This document shows, in pieces, positions 16,078 through 24,780 of a stretch of DNA of 64,000 bases. The first letter of the stretch is position 1. Each line of letters starts with the position of its first letter. This DNA is from an uncultured Myxococcales bacterium. GTDB lineage: Bacteria > Myxococcota_A > UBA9042. Location: positions 186,001-250,000 of the forward strand of contig CAIMLR010000036.1 in assembly GCA_903842345.1 (NCBI GenBank), written 5' to 3'. Made by a program: the position numbers and the translations under genes. Under the pieces are notes generated by a model. The model had not been told where the DNA came from, did no database searches, and saw only the letters and a list, made by a program, of their open reading frames with translations.

Positions 16078-17586
16078 ATGACCGACGACAACAGCTTTGA
16101 CGACTACGAACGATCCTTAGAAAGCCTGTATGAGCAGGCCGACGCGTCCGCAGGGATGACGTTGGCCAGTACGCGCAACAGACGCCGAAACATGGTGCTT
16201 CTGCGAAAGAAGTCACTTGAATTCGCCCAGTTCTTGGACGGCGACTTCACGTCGATCCCGTATCACATGAAGCGAGCGTTTCCATCTGGTTACAAGAAGA
16301 TGCCGATCCGCATCATCAACCTGTTGCAGCAGTTCGTCTTTGACCTCGCCACCCTGTACGCCCGCGCACCGAACCGAATGTTCGTCGCTGCACAGAAGGA
16401 CGCCGGTGGCAATAACCGGCTTGACCCCGCTGTCTACCAGAAGTTCAACGACATCTACGACCGCTCAGGGTTTGACAGCGCGTGCTTCCAAGGAAGCCGC
16501 AAACTCGTGCCCCAGCAGACGCAGGTCTTCGTGGTGCTACCCTCAGGTCCGCGCAAACAGATTATCAAGTCGTTCTCACCATTTGAAGTCTTCGTGACGC
16601 CCGGTAACGCCCTGACCGCCAGTGACATCCAATCCGCCGCAGAGGTTCGCATCCGCGCTCCGGTGGCCGCTCAGGACGACAACGTTCTGTTGGGCTGGAT
16701 GGTCTTCACGCCGACCGAATGCTACTGGGATGCTGACGGCACCAAGAGAAGCATCTTCAACTTGACCAACCCGCAGGACATCAGCAATCCGTGGCCCGGT
16801 ACGATCCCCCTTGCTGCCGTCCACGCCGTCGAACCACCTCCCGGTTGCTTCATCGCTCCGTTGGCCGACGACCTGTACCACGAGCAGATCGGCATCTGTC
16901 TGGCCCTCTCACAAATCGAGTTCATGGCCCGACACAGCGCACCGGTCAAAGTGATCCAGCCCGGTCAAGACGGTGGTTTGGTATCCGAGCAAGCCGAAGG
17001 ACTCCCAATGGGCGCGGACGACTGGGTCGCTCTACCTGGTCCCGGCTCCACGCTCGCCGTCATCCAGCCCCAGCCGATGATTGGCGAATACCGCATGATG
17101 ATCGACTGGATGACCGGTCTTTTGGCGAACACGCACAACGTGGCACCCGATTCGTTCAGCAAGTCACCTGCCGCTAAGACTTCCGTATCACGCGCCTACG
17201 ACCGTGCCGACCGTGCGGAGACGAGGGACCGCTACAAACGCATTTTTGAGCCTCTGGAGACCCAGTTGGCACGTCTGGTGGCACGCGTATCGAATCTCTA
17301 CGGACCGGACGGCATCGTCCTGCCCGAAGACGTCATCGTGAACGTGACGTACCAAGAGCCAGACGACGCACCAGCCGATCCGGTTCACGCAATGCAAGCC
17401 GCTTTGATGACCTTCCGAACCGGCGTGGACAGCCCGGTAGACTACCTCGCTCGTCAGAATGGAATCAGCACGAAGGCTGCGGAAGACAAGATTCGCGCCA
17501 ACCTAACCTTGTGGAACGACCTGTCCAAGCTAATGCCGACCGACGCGATGAACATCGACGCACCGATCCCAAAGGCTGACCAGTGA
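16078..17586 (+). CDS. Phage portal protein
   Basis: The 502-residue protein follows the large terminase and has a portal-like course: an N-terminal helical region with RIINLLQQFVFDLATLYARA, a central beta part (FSPFEVFVTPGN, VLLGWMVFTPTECYW) and a long helical stem region near MIDWMTGLLANTHNVAPDSF and KRIFEPLETQLARLVARVSN. Portals form the dodecameric DNA channel at one capsid vertex. Size and order fit. The stop overlaps the next GTG by 4 bases. Confidence 0.8.
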   Translation: MTDDNSFDDYERSLESLYEQADASAGMTLASTRNRRRNMVLLRKKSLEFAQFLDGDFTSIPYHMKRAFPSGYKKMPIRIINLLQQFVFDLATLYARAPNRMFVAAQKDAGGNNRLDPAVYQKFNDIYDRSGFDSACFQGSRKLVPQQTQVFVVLPSGPRKQIIKSFSPFEVFVTPGNALTASDIQSAAEVRIRAPVAAQDDNVLLGWMVFTPTECYWDADGTKRSIFNLTNPQDISNPWPGTIPLAAVHAVEPPPGCFIAPLADDLYHEQIGICLALSQIEFMARHSAPVKVIQPGQDGGLVSEQAEGLPMGADDWVALPGPGSTLAVIQPQPMIGEYRMMIDWMTGLLANTHNVAPDSFSKSPAAKTSVSRAYDRADRAETRDRYKRIFEPLETQLARLVARVSNLYGPDGIVLPEDVIVNVTYQEPDDAPADPVHAMQAALMTFRTGVDSPVDYLARQNGISTKAAEDKIRANLTLWNDLSKLMPTDAMNIDAPIPKADQ

Positions 17587-18212
17587 TTACGGTTCGCATC
17601 GCTTCGCCGCTGCTCAAGGGCGATTCGGACCCGACCGTGCTGGATCGGTTGCAGCCGTGGATCAACGCGATGGTGCCATTGGCCAACGCGATCCGTGCCC
17701 GCGTCAAGGAACATGGGACGGTTGTCGGCGAACAGCCCAAGTACAGCACATCCAAAGGGTATGCCACCAACCCCCAGTACAGCGAACTCGCAGGAGCTGG
17801 CCCACGTACATGGTCTGGTTCCTCCCAGCAGTTTCACACGGCGGCAGGTGCCAAGGCCGGTACGGGAAACACGACGGGTGGGATGTGGTCGGGCTACCAA
17901 GTACGCACCTACGGCCAAGACGCCGTGGTCATTGACTTCGCAGGCTCCACGCTCGGCAGGACCACGGAAGTCGGCAAACGCGGCAACCCGCTCAAGGTCT
18001 TGAACAGCACCAAGGCCGGAAGCATCTGGCAGGTTTGGCAGGTGAACGTCACCCAACCGGCAGACGACGAGCAAGAGGCGTTGCACGCCGCCGTCGTCCA
18101 GCAAGCGCGGGTTGTCATCGCTCGTGCTTTTGGCCTTGAGGCACCCGGACCAGTGCCAGTCGCGAACGCCGCCCTCTACGCCGCGATATCCCGTGCATGG
18201 GTCACCAAATAG
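17583..18212 (+). CDS. Hypothetical head morphogenesis protein
   Basis: The 209-residue product uses a GTG start overlapping the portal stop. It starts MITVRIASPLLKGDSDPTVL and has a Gly/Ser/Thr-rich middle. Its place between portal and scaffold is where minor head or completion proteins are often found. No family was recognised. Confidence 0.55.
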   Translation: MITVRIASPLLKGDSDPTVLDRLQPWINAMVPLANAIRARVKEHGTVVGEQPKYSTSKGYATNPQYSELAGAGPRTWSGSSQQFHTAAGAKAGTGNTTGGMWSGYQVRTYGQDAVVIDFAGSTLGRTTEVGKRGNPLKVLNSTKAGSIWQVWQVNVTQPADDEQEALHAAVVQQARVVIARAFGLEAPGPVPVANAALYAAISRAWVTK

Positions 18213-18232
18213 CGGTGGCTATCGCACCTCCC
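18213..18232 (+). promoter_or_regulatory. Intergenic motif CGGTGGCTATCGCACCTCCC, copy 3
   Basis: The 20 bases are identical to copy 1 at 13211-13230. The copy starts right after the stop at 18212 and lies 46 bases before the next ATG. Confidence 0.7.
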
Positions 18233-18278
18233 TCGAAAGGGCTTGGTTCCAAACCACCACCAACCCCAATAGGAACCG

Positions 18279-18827
18279 ATGACCGACGTATTGGACCCCA
18301 CCCCAATTGAAACACCAGCAGCCCCAGCGGCTGTGGACGTGCTTGCCACGCTCGCCGCTGTTCAAGCTGAACTCGCTGCAATGCGTGCAGACGTGTCGGC
18401 AAAGGCTCAAGCCGAAGCCGTCATCAAGGCAGAAGCTGACGCGAAGGCGAAGGCAGACGCCGAAGACAAGATGACGGAATCCCAGCGCACGCAGGCCGAA
18501 GTGGAAACGCTCAAGGCTCGCATCGCCGCACAGGACGCCGCCGCACTTGAATCCGCTCGCACGTCGATGCTCGATTCTTTGGGAGTAGACCCAGCGTACC
18601 GCCGCGTCTTCCCAGAGGGTGACGCAAGGGAACCGAAGGTGAAGGCCGCAATCGAGAAGTTTGCCGCCGACCACCCGCGCCTGTTGACGCGCCCACCAGG
18701 CCCACCGCAGCCGACCGTTCCCGACCTTGCAAGCAAGTTCCACGGACGTCAGGTCAGCAAGCTCGTGAACACCGAGTCCGTAAAGGCCTCGATTGCCGCG
18801 ATGAACGAAACACTCGGTAACCACTAA
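18279..18827 (+). CDS. Putative capsid scaffold protein
   Basis: The 182-residue product has an Ala/Pro-rich start, then a long charged coiled-coil region (about residues 20-95, with AKAQAEAVIKAEADAKAKAD and SQRTQAEVETLKARIAAQDA). A helical end with basic residues follows. It sits two genes before the major capsid gene. These are usual features of phage scaffold proteins, which organise capsid subunits and are then released. No sequence family was confirmed. Confidence 0.7.
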   Translation: MTDVLDPTPIETPAAPAAVDVLATLAAVQAELAAMRADVSAKAQAEAVIKAEADAKAKADAEDKMTESQRTQAEVETLKARIAAQDAAALESARTSMLDSLGVDPAYRRVFPEGDAREPKVKAAIEKFAADHPRLLTRPPGPPQPTVPDLASKFHGRQVSKLVNTESVKASIAAMNETLGNH

Positions 18828-18852
18828 ACCACCAATTTCAGAGGATAACTAG

Positions 18853-19221
18853 ATGGCGATTTCCACCAAGCAAGACCAGTCGGCATTGAACGACGCCCAG
18901 ACAGACCGCGTTGCGGCTGCGAAGGCTCGTGCAGCGTCGTTTTTGAGTGAGCAGAAGGAACAGATGGGCACCGTTTTGGGCCTATCAGCAGACCACCTGC
19001 CTTACTGGTTTGTCCCGGCAGAAGTAGGCGATGGCACCGCAGCGGCGATTCGGCGTGACCTTTTGGCACGCGGGTTCGACCACGCTCCACAGGCCAGCGT
19101 CTCAGGCGTCGGAACCGCAGAAGTTTGGGAATGTCACCCGGAGGTAGCAGCCGCGTTGGTTGGTGCCCGCAAGAAACGTGATCGACTCGCTTGGCAGGAA
19201 GCCCACAGGGGCGCTGAGTAA
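18853..19221 (+). CDS. Hypothetical capsid-module protein
   Basis: The 122-residue product starts MAISTKQDQSALNDAQTDRV. A helical N-terminus is followed by a compact part containing DHLPYWFVPAEVGDG and EVWECHPEV. Located between scaffold and major capsid genes; a decoration or stabilising protein is possible. No family was recognised. Confidence 0.55.
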   Translation: MAISTKQDQSALNDAQTDRVAAAKARAASFLSEQKEQMGTVLGLSADHLPYWFVPAEVGDGTAAAIRRDLLARGFDHAPQASVSGVGTAEVWECHPEVAAALVGARKKRDRLAWQEAHRGAE

Positions 19222-19267
19222 ATCGGTCCTCCCTTTTGCCCCATAACTAGGGGCCAAGGAACTGACA

Positions 19268-20167
19268 ATGGCTAACGTATTCGCTCCTCTTTTGCCTACA
19301 GCAATCGAAGTATTCTATCAGCAACTCGCTTCCAAATCGGCTGCATTCGAGAAGATTGCTCGTATGCGTTCCGACCCGGTAGCCAGCCTCAAGTTGGCTG
19401 AACTCCGCACTGGTGGTTCTGCCGGTTTTGGCACTTGGGACGGCGGCGACGTCACCCCAGGCGACTTCACCGGTCTTGGTTCCACTGCCGTGTCCTCGCA
19501 GGCCTACAAGAAGCAGATGTTCATCAGCAAGTACGACGCCGAAGACAACCCAATGGTTGTTGCCGACATCGCATCAAGATTGGCCGATGAAGCTGCCTAC
19601 AAACTGGGCCGTTTGGTTTGGACCGCTCTGGGCAACGTCGCCTCGACCGACCACCCAACCGTGGCAGGCAAGAAGATCTGCGACGCGCACACGTTCGGCA
19701 CCAACAAGGGCACCTCGGCGCTCTCGTTGTCTTCGCTGAACGCTGCACGCGTCGCAATGCGTGGTTACAAGAACCACGACGGCGACATCGTCCCATTCGA
19801 AGGCTACAACCTGTTTGTGCCGCCTTCTTTGGAAACGATGGGCAAGCAGTTGATTCGTTCCGTCAGCTACCCGAACTCCCCAACCAATGGTGGTGAGTCG
19901 GACATCATCAACTCGTTCAACGGTTCCGACTCCGGCATCGTGGGAGTTGAGGTTGCCCCGCTGATGAGCGATTCCAACGATTGGGCATTGATCTGCGGCG
20001 CTTCTGACGCACGCAAGCCGTTTGATTTGTGGCTCCGTTCGCCAATCGAGTTGATCCCAACGATCGACCCGAAGACGCAGGGCCTCTACTTCAACGTCTC
20101 GTTCCGCGCCAGTGTGTTGGTAAAGCCTGACTGCGACACGTCCATCTTCTACAGCTCCGTGGCGTAA
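19268..20167 (+). CDS. Major capsid protein
   Basis: The 299-residue protein follows the scaffold-like gene and precedes the connector genes. It has a helix with ASKSAAFEKIARM, a central YKKQMFISKYDAEDNPM, a long segment around FEGYNLFVPPSLETMGKQL, and a C-terminal half with GVEVAPLMSDSNDWALICGA typical of HK97-fold or Mu-like coat proteins. A strong stem-loop right after the gene would help give a high level of this message. Fold assignment is by pattern and place. Confidence 0.8.
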   Translation: MANVFAPLLPTAIEVFYQQLASKSAAFEKIARMRSDPVASLKLAELRTGGSAGFGTWDGGDVTPGDFTGLGSTAVSSQAYKKQMFISKYDAEDNPMVVADIASRLADEAAYKLGRLVWTALGNVASTDHPTVAGKKICDAHTFGTNKGTSALSLSSLNAARVAMRGYKNHDGDIVPFEGYNLFVPPSLETMGKQLIRSVSYPNSPTNGGESDIINSFNGSDSGIVGVEVAPLMSDSNDWALICGASDARKPFDLWLRSPIELIPTIDPKTQGLYFNVSFRASVLVKPDCDTSIFYSSVA

Positions 20168-20180
20168 GGCCCAACAAGAC

Positions 20181-20292
20181 GCGGGGGACGGATCTGGTGG
20201 GGTCCGTCCCCCGCAGTGGGTTCCCGCTAGGGAACGCTAATCCTCCGCCAGTAGTCTGTCCCCCTGAAGGGATACGATGACGCTGGCGGAGG
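20181..20292 (+). terminator. Two strong hairpins after the capsid gene
   Basis: First stem: GCGGGGGACGGA (20181-20192) with its perfect complement at 20203-20214. Second stem: CCTCCGCCAG (20242-20251) with its complement at 20283-20292. No T-run follows either. Likely roles are partial termination or 3'-end protection, giving more capsid than tail protein. Confidence 0.6.
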
Positions 20293-20324
20293 CACCCACC
20301 ACCTAATTCTCAGTGGGGCAACAC

Positions 20325-22265
20325 GTGGCAAAGACACTACGATTCGATACTTCCACCGTAGTGACCCACGCCGATCCGCTCGGCATCGTCCCATCATCTG
20401 CTACCTGCAAGTTCGTCACGTCCGGTGGCAAGGACGCCGGTCTTACCGGCTCCGTTTCATTGCCCTCCGTTGACACGACAGTGGGTCTTCCTGCCCTTCC
20501 TGCCACGCTGAGCACCGGAACCGCCTTCAACTTCAACCAAGGTCAGGGAAGCCCACAGACGGCGCTCGCGCCAGAATCCGGACACGTCACGTTCGCCTTT
20601 GGTGCGGACTCGCTAACTTTGACCTCCCCGGCATCGACTCCGCACGACGGCGACCAGTTCAATCTGGCTCGTGACTCCGTGAACCACACGACCACGCAGG
20701 TCGGTACCGCACCATCCGCGACCCTGCTGGCCGGAATCTCTGCCTCCTACTCGGCGGACCCGGATTACGACGCTGTGGTCGATGGCAACACCGTGGTCCT
20801 CACTGGCAAGGCACCCGGCGCAATCATGACCACGCTGGTCGCTGCGACAACGTCTTCGAACTCGACCTTCACGGTTGACCGCACAGTGACCGGACAGGAC
20901 GCGACATCAGGCGTACCAGCGGTTGCCGACCAGTGGACTGTCCAGTTCGGAGGAAGCGGTGGCCCAGTAGATGGTGGCACGCTGACCATCACGATTGACG
21001 GCACCCCTTACACGGCGACCTACCACTCGCCCGATGATGGTTCGCTTCTTTTTGCAGACCTGATTGCGGCCATCGCTACCGACCCCAACTACACGGCCTC
21101 CGCCGACATGGGTTCCGGTGGTGGGCCGTCCATCATCGTGACCGCCAACGCGGCAGGTGTGCGCTCGTCCGTCGTCAGCGGCTCCACGAACTTCCCCGGC
21201 GTTACCTTCACGTCCACGCAGACCCGCCCTGGCGTCGATTTGCAGACCGGTTCCCCGGCCACTACGGACCAGTGGACAGCCACCCTCACGGTCACCGGAA
21301 ACGCCGCCCCCAGCTTCATCACGACCAATGATTACTTCGCTGGCGCGTGGATGAAGGCGGGCACCGAGTATCGCAAGATCGCCACCCAGACCTACACGTC
21401 GTACCCCGACACCTCGTGGTCCCTCGCCTTCGCGTTCGACATCGCAGCTTCCGCACCGTTCGCTTCTTGGCAGGTAGCACAACCATCCGACACGACCTCC
21501 GTCTCGCTCTACCAGAACGCGTCGGTAGTCCACGGCGTTTCGCCACCATCTGCCTCTACCAAGTCCGTCGTCCGCGTTGTTGCGCCGACCGGCGTTGCAG
21601 TCGGCGACCCATACTTGATTGTCTCGGATGGTGTGCCGGTCGTCGTCACGGCGACCCGCGTGGCTGGCCATTCGGTCACCATCAGCCCGTCGTTGGATTC
21701 CGTGCCATCAGACGGCAGCACCTTCCAAGCGCTCAAGATGACCGTGACCGTGGACGCGCCTACCAAGACGCTATTGGGCACGAGCCACAAGATGGTCTGG
21801 GAATACACGGATGGGACGACCAATCGTCAGCACGTCGAGTCCGTCAGCGTCGTCCGCTGGGTTCCAGACCCACCAATCACGCCAGAGGGTGTCAAATCCC
21901 TGTTGGCCGCGTACCAACCGTCCACCGCCAACGCGAGGGACCAGACGTACTACCAAGGCATTGCCGACCGCGTGACCGCGAAGATCGAGCAGGCCCTGAT
22001 GGGTGCTGGTCGTCGGCAATCCTGCTTCGGCGACCCCAACGCGTTCTCAGAACCCGGCAGGACCAGTGCCCGCCTCTTCTTGGCCGACGACGGCTTCTAT
22101 CCATCCGGTGCCCAGCCCGACGCCTACCTGCGTGAGTGCCAAATGCGCCTCCAGCAGGAAATGGTCGTGGCCATCGCAGGCCTTGGCTACGACACGGACG
22201 GCGACGGTGCACTGACTGGCGACGAGAAGCGACCGAAGTTCTTCTCATTCAAGGTGACGTTGTGA
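20325..22265 (+). CDS. Large beta-rich head-tail connector or decoration protein
   Basis: The 646-residue protein uses GTG at 20325 with GGGGC upstream (a GTG at 20313 is also in frame). The first two thirds are Thr/Ser/Gly-rich and contain copies of a unit like DQWTVQFGG, GTLTITIDGTPYTATY, LFADLIAAIATDPNYTASAD; related units start DQFNLARDS and DQWTATLTV. A matching unit occurs in the fibre-like gene at 32915. The last third (PEGVKSLLAAYQPSTANARD onward) is helical like an adaptor and includes DTDGDGALTGDEK, a calcium-loop-like segment. It looks like a connector with added surface domains. Confidence 0.55.
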   Translation: MAKTLRFDTSTVVTHADPLGIVPSSATCKFVTSGGKDAGLTGSVSLPSVDTTVGLPALPATLSTGTAFNFNQGQGSPQTALAPESGHVTFAFGADSLTLTSPASTPHDGDQFNLARDSVNHTTTQVGTAPSATLLAGISASYSADPDYDAVVDGNTVVLTGKAPGAIMTTLVAATTSSNSTFTVDRTVTGQDATSGVPAVADQWTVQFGGSGGPVDGGTLTITIDGTPYTATYHSPDDGSLLFADLIAAIATDPNYTASADMGSGGGPSIIVTANAAGVRSSVVSGSTNFPGVTFTSTQTRPGVDLQTGSPATTDQWTATLTVTGNAAPSFITTNDYFAGAWMKAGTEYRKIATQTYTSYPDTSWSLAFAFDIAASAPFASWQVAQPSDTTSVSLYQNASVVHGVSPPSASTKSVVRVVAPTGVAVGDPYLIVSDGVPVVVTATRVAGHSVTISPSLDSVPSDGSTFQALKMTVTVDAPTKTLLGTSHKMVWEYTDGTTNRQHVESVSVVRWVPDPPITPEGVKSLLAAYQPSTANARDQTYYQGIADRVTAKIEQALMGAGRRQSCFGDPNAFSEPGRTSARLFLADDGFYPSGAQPDAYLRECQMRLQQEMVVAIAGLGYDTDGDGALTGDEKRPKFFSFKVTL

Positions 22266-22672
22266 ACGCCGCCTCAATCCTCACAGCCATCCAAGATCGC
22301 ATCGAGGCCTTGGACCCATTCGATTGTGCGACGACCGGCGACCGATTCCGTGGGCACGTCGGCGGTGAACCCCCGCTGAACATGGACAGGACGTTCAGCG
22401 TCGGTTCGTCCCTGCCCGCTCGCGCTACCGACTTCCTCTCACCAACCGACTACGTGGTGACGGTGGCTATCGCGGTTGCTTACCAAGACGGCGATGCCGC
22501 ACTTGCCCGAATCCTCACGGATGCGGAACAGATAGCCGAAACCATTTACGAAATGGGTTCGGACCTGGGTGTGGTGATCGACCAAGTTCCTGAAGGACAA
22601 ATCCATCAGGGACCCGTAGCGAACACGTTGATTGCAGCCCGCATGTTTAGACTGCGGTATACCTTGGGGTGA
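22262..22672 (+). CDS. Putative head-tail joining or tail terminator protein
   Basis: The 136-residue product starts with GTG overlapping the previous stop: MNAASILTAIQDRIEALDPF. The alternation of an N-terminal helix, beta region and C-terminal RMFRLRYTLG strand, together with its place just before the tail tube gene, fits a tail terminator. No sequence family was confirmed. Its coding sequence contains one GGTGGCTATCGC (22460-22471), probably by codon chance. Confidence 0.6.
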   Translation: MNAASILTAIQDRIEALDPFDCATTGDRFRGHVGGEPPLNMDRTFSVGSSLPARATDFLSPTDYVVTVAIAVAYQDGDAALARILTDAEQIAETIYEMGSDLGVVIDQVPEGQIHQGPVANTLIAARMFRLRYTLG

Positions 22673-22676
22673 TAAG

Positions 22677-23936
22677 ATGGCACGTTGGTTGAAGCGGGAT
22701 TCTTCCCTTGGTTTTGCAGTTCAGTCCGATTACACGACCGTACAGACCAGCGGGTTCAACTACCTGTTGGCCGGTGACGACGTAAGCGTCGATGTCGCTC
22801 GTGACCTTCAGCAAACGCAGCTTCTGGAAGGATCCTGGGGCGCGAGCAGCGCCCCAGCGGTCGGATCCAAGCACGGCGGCAAGATCAAGTTCAAGATTCC
22901 GCTCCGCTCCTGCAAAGTCGCCTACGACCCGACATCCGATTTGATCAGCGCCAATCTGCCACCTGAGTTCAGCCTGTTGGCCATCGCCCTCGGCTCTGGC
23001 TCTGCCAACGCCCTGTTCAACCACCTGTATGGTGCTGGCGACGTGGACACCTTCTCGCCTACCGTCATTGGCACGAACACCGGCTCGTACACGACTGGCC
23101 AGTTCTTCTGCGCCGCTTCTGATACGGCAGGCACCAACCTCGTCACCGGATGGATCAAGAGCCAGTCTGGCGCGTCCCTCACGCTGTTCGAAGCGACCGC
23201 GACCCCAGCATCCGACCCAACCAACGTCTACCCGACGTCCACCGCGTGCTTGACGTCCACCCAGCCAAGCCCGCTGACCATCCACTACGTCGGATCGAAC
23301 GCGGCTCTCGGTTACGTCCTCGTTGGTTGTGTCTGCGAATCCGCTTCGCTGACGCTGGGCGCTCGCCAAGTGCCGGTGCTTGAACTCTCTTACAGCTTCA
23401 CCAGCCACACCCGCTCAGCCACGGTCGGTGGCCTACAGATCCCCGCTGGCTACGAACGCGTCCAGCCGTCAATCGGCGTCAAAGGCGCTCGCCTCACTTT
23501 GGGCGGCGTGGCTACCGATGGCGTCGGCGACCTCAAGCTGACCTACACCGCAACCCACAGCTACATCGACTCCCACAACGCGCTACAGGGCGTTGCTGAG
23601 TGCATCGTGACGAGCAAGACCGTCAAGATCTCCTGCACGGTGCCGATCGATTCGACCGATACGCTGACCAACGGTTCAAGCCCGTACGAAACGAAGCTGG
23701 AACAGGGCACGACCGTCAACGGCCTCTGCCTCACGACCGGCACCCAGCCTGGCAAGATCCTGTCGATCTTCTGCCCAGCGGTTCGCGTTTCTGCTCAGCC
23801 GAAACTGGTCGATAAGGGCGGGTTCCTCTGCGAACAGCTTGAATTCGAAGCCGCTGCCTACGCTGCAGATGGCACCAGCCCAACGACCGTTGACGCAGCT
23901 CCTGCCGATTCGGTGTTCCGCATCGCGCTAGCCTAA
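22677..23936 (+). CDS. Putative major tail tube protein
   Basis: The 419-residue product starts MARWLKRDSSLGFAVQSDYT. It is beta-rich, with Thr, Ser and Gly patterns and strands such as LGYVLVGCVCESASLTLG, QVPVLELSYSFTSHTR and GVGDLKLTYTATHSYI. It lies two genes before the tape measure, directly before the tail chaperone pair, the usual place for the tail tube subunit. No sheath gene accompanies it, which supports a non-contractile tail. Confidence 0.7.
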   Translation: MARWLKRDSSLGFAVQSDYTTVQTSGFNYLLAGDDVSVDVARDLQQTQLLEGSWGASSAPAVGSKHGGKIKFKIPLRSCKVAYDPTSDLISANLPPEFSLLAIALGSGSANALFNHLYGAGDVDTFSPTVIGTNTGSYTTGQFFCAASDTAGTNLVTGWIKSQSGASLTLFEATATPASDPTNVYPTSTACLTSTQPSPLTIHYVGSNAALGYVLVGCVCESASLTLGARQVPVLELSYSFTSHTRSATVGGLQIPAGYERVQPSIGVKGARLTLGGVATDGVGDLKLTYTATHSYIDSHNALQGVAECIVTSKTVKISCTVPIDSTDTLTNGSSPYETKLEQGTTVNGLCLTTGTQPGKILSIFCPAVRVSAQPKLVDKGGFLCEQLEFEAAAYAADGTSPTTVDAAPADSVFRIALA

Positions 23937-23966
23937 GTTCCCACCTCCACCAAGGAAACCCACCAA

Positions 23967-24323
23967 ATGGCAATCGTTCTAGCTACTACTAAGGAATTCG
24001 TCACCGTCGTCAACACGCTTGACCCAGACGTCCAATCCGCACCGGAGAAGACCGGATGGATCCCCGTTGGCGAAGCACTCTCCATTGGCGACGCCGCCAC
24101 GAAGGTCGTCATCCGTGCGCTCGCTGGTCACGAAATCCTGACGTGCTGGGCCGCAGGCGACCGTGGCGACGTAGCGGTCGCGTTCATCACCCGCGCCACA
24201 ATCTCCGTGGATGGCAAACCGGTCGACGAGGTTCAGGTCCGCACGTGGGGATGGGAAGTGATCATCGCTCTCAAGTCCCTGATTGAGAACCTATCCACGG
24301 TCCCCACGGTGGCCCGCTCCTAA
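23967..24323 (+). CDS. Putative tail assembly chaperone, short form
   Basis: The 118-residue product starts MAIVLATTKEFVTVVNTLDP and lies between tail tube and tape measure genes, the standard place of lambda gpG-like chaperones. In many phages a -1 ribosomal slip makes a longer G-T fusion. Here the -1 frame is open from 24287 through the end of this gene to 24664, and CCCC at 24302-24305 (GTC CCC in the zero frame) offers a simple slip site. Confidence 0.65.
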   Translation: MAIVLATTKEFVTVVNTLDPDVQSAPEKTGWIPVGEALSIGDAATKVVIRALAGHEILTCWAAGDRGDVAVAFITRATISVDGKPVDEVQVRTWGWEVIIALKSLIENLSTVPTVARS

Positions 24324-24397
24324 CTCTGGATGGCGGGCAACAGCCGACGTGGACAGAGCGTTGGCGTCTTCTAGCTGACCTTGCCGCAGACATCGCA

Positions 24398-24664
24398 ATG
24401 GTCCGCATGGCGCACTCGTGCGACCCCGACCAAGACTGCGACGGCCAAGGATTCGAGTTCGACGGGCACATCTGGAATGTCTGCCCGCACGACGCGCTAC
24501 AGGACCCATATTTTGCGACCGCACAACTGCTGGCCGACGCACAGGAAGTGCAACCACTATCTGATTGGCCGTCTGGTTGGCCTGCGGGCATCAGTTACTG
24601 CGTGCAGGTGATCCGCTCCGCACGCATCCGCAAGGCACGCAGGGACGCGGCTGACCAACAGTAA
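24398..24664 (+). CDS. Tail assembly chaperone extension, probably made by -1 frameshift
   Basis: From the ATG at 24398 the frame gives 88 residues with HSCDPDQDCDGQGFEFDGHI, but it is open back to 24287 with no ATG, GTG or TTG between, and the upstream residues (LTLDGGQQPTWTERWRLLAD) look coding. That fits a gpT-like extension reached by slipping -1 near 24302 from the gene at 23967. An independent start at 24398 has no good ribosome site. The D-x-D and Cys-rich part could bind a metal. A 20-bp hairpin follows. Confidence 0.65.
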   Translation: MVRMAHSCDPDQDCDGQGFEFDGHIWNVCPHDALQDPYFATAQLLADAQEVQPLSDWPSGWPAGISYCVQVIRSARIRKARRDAADQQ

Positions 24665-24674
24665 CCGAACCATC

Positions 24675-24726
24675 TTGTTCCCCCAACGGGTCTTCTTCTC
24701 TTCTTTAAGACCCGTTGGGGGAACAA
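24675..24726 (+). terminator. 20-bp perfect hairpin before tape measure gene
   Basis: The arms at 24675-24694 and 24707-24726 are exact complements over 20 bp, with a 12-base pyrimidine-rich loop. It starts 10 bases after the chaperone stop. This is the longest stem seen in the window; it may limit read-through into the tape measure gene or be an RNA processing site. Confidence 0.65.
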
Positions 24727-24746
24727 CGGATTCCAAACACCCAGTA

Positions 24747-24757
24747 GTGGCTATCGC
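24747..24757 (+). promoter_or_regulatory. Intergenic motif GTGGCTATCGC, copy 4
   Basis: It lies between the 20-bp hairpin and the tape measure ATG at 24781, 23 bases before the start. The first G of the fuller motif is A here (AGTGGCTATCGC), and the ACCTCCC extension is missing. Confidence 0.55.
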
Positions 24758-24780
24758 AGGCACTCGTTGGAGGCGTCTGT

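Noticed and set aside
22460-22471. Sixth copy of GGTGGCTATCGC as a regulatory site
   Set aside because: It lies inside a coding frame far from a gene border and encodes common residues, so it is likely chance.
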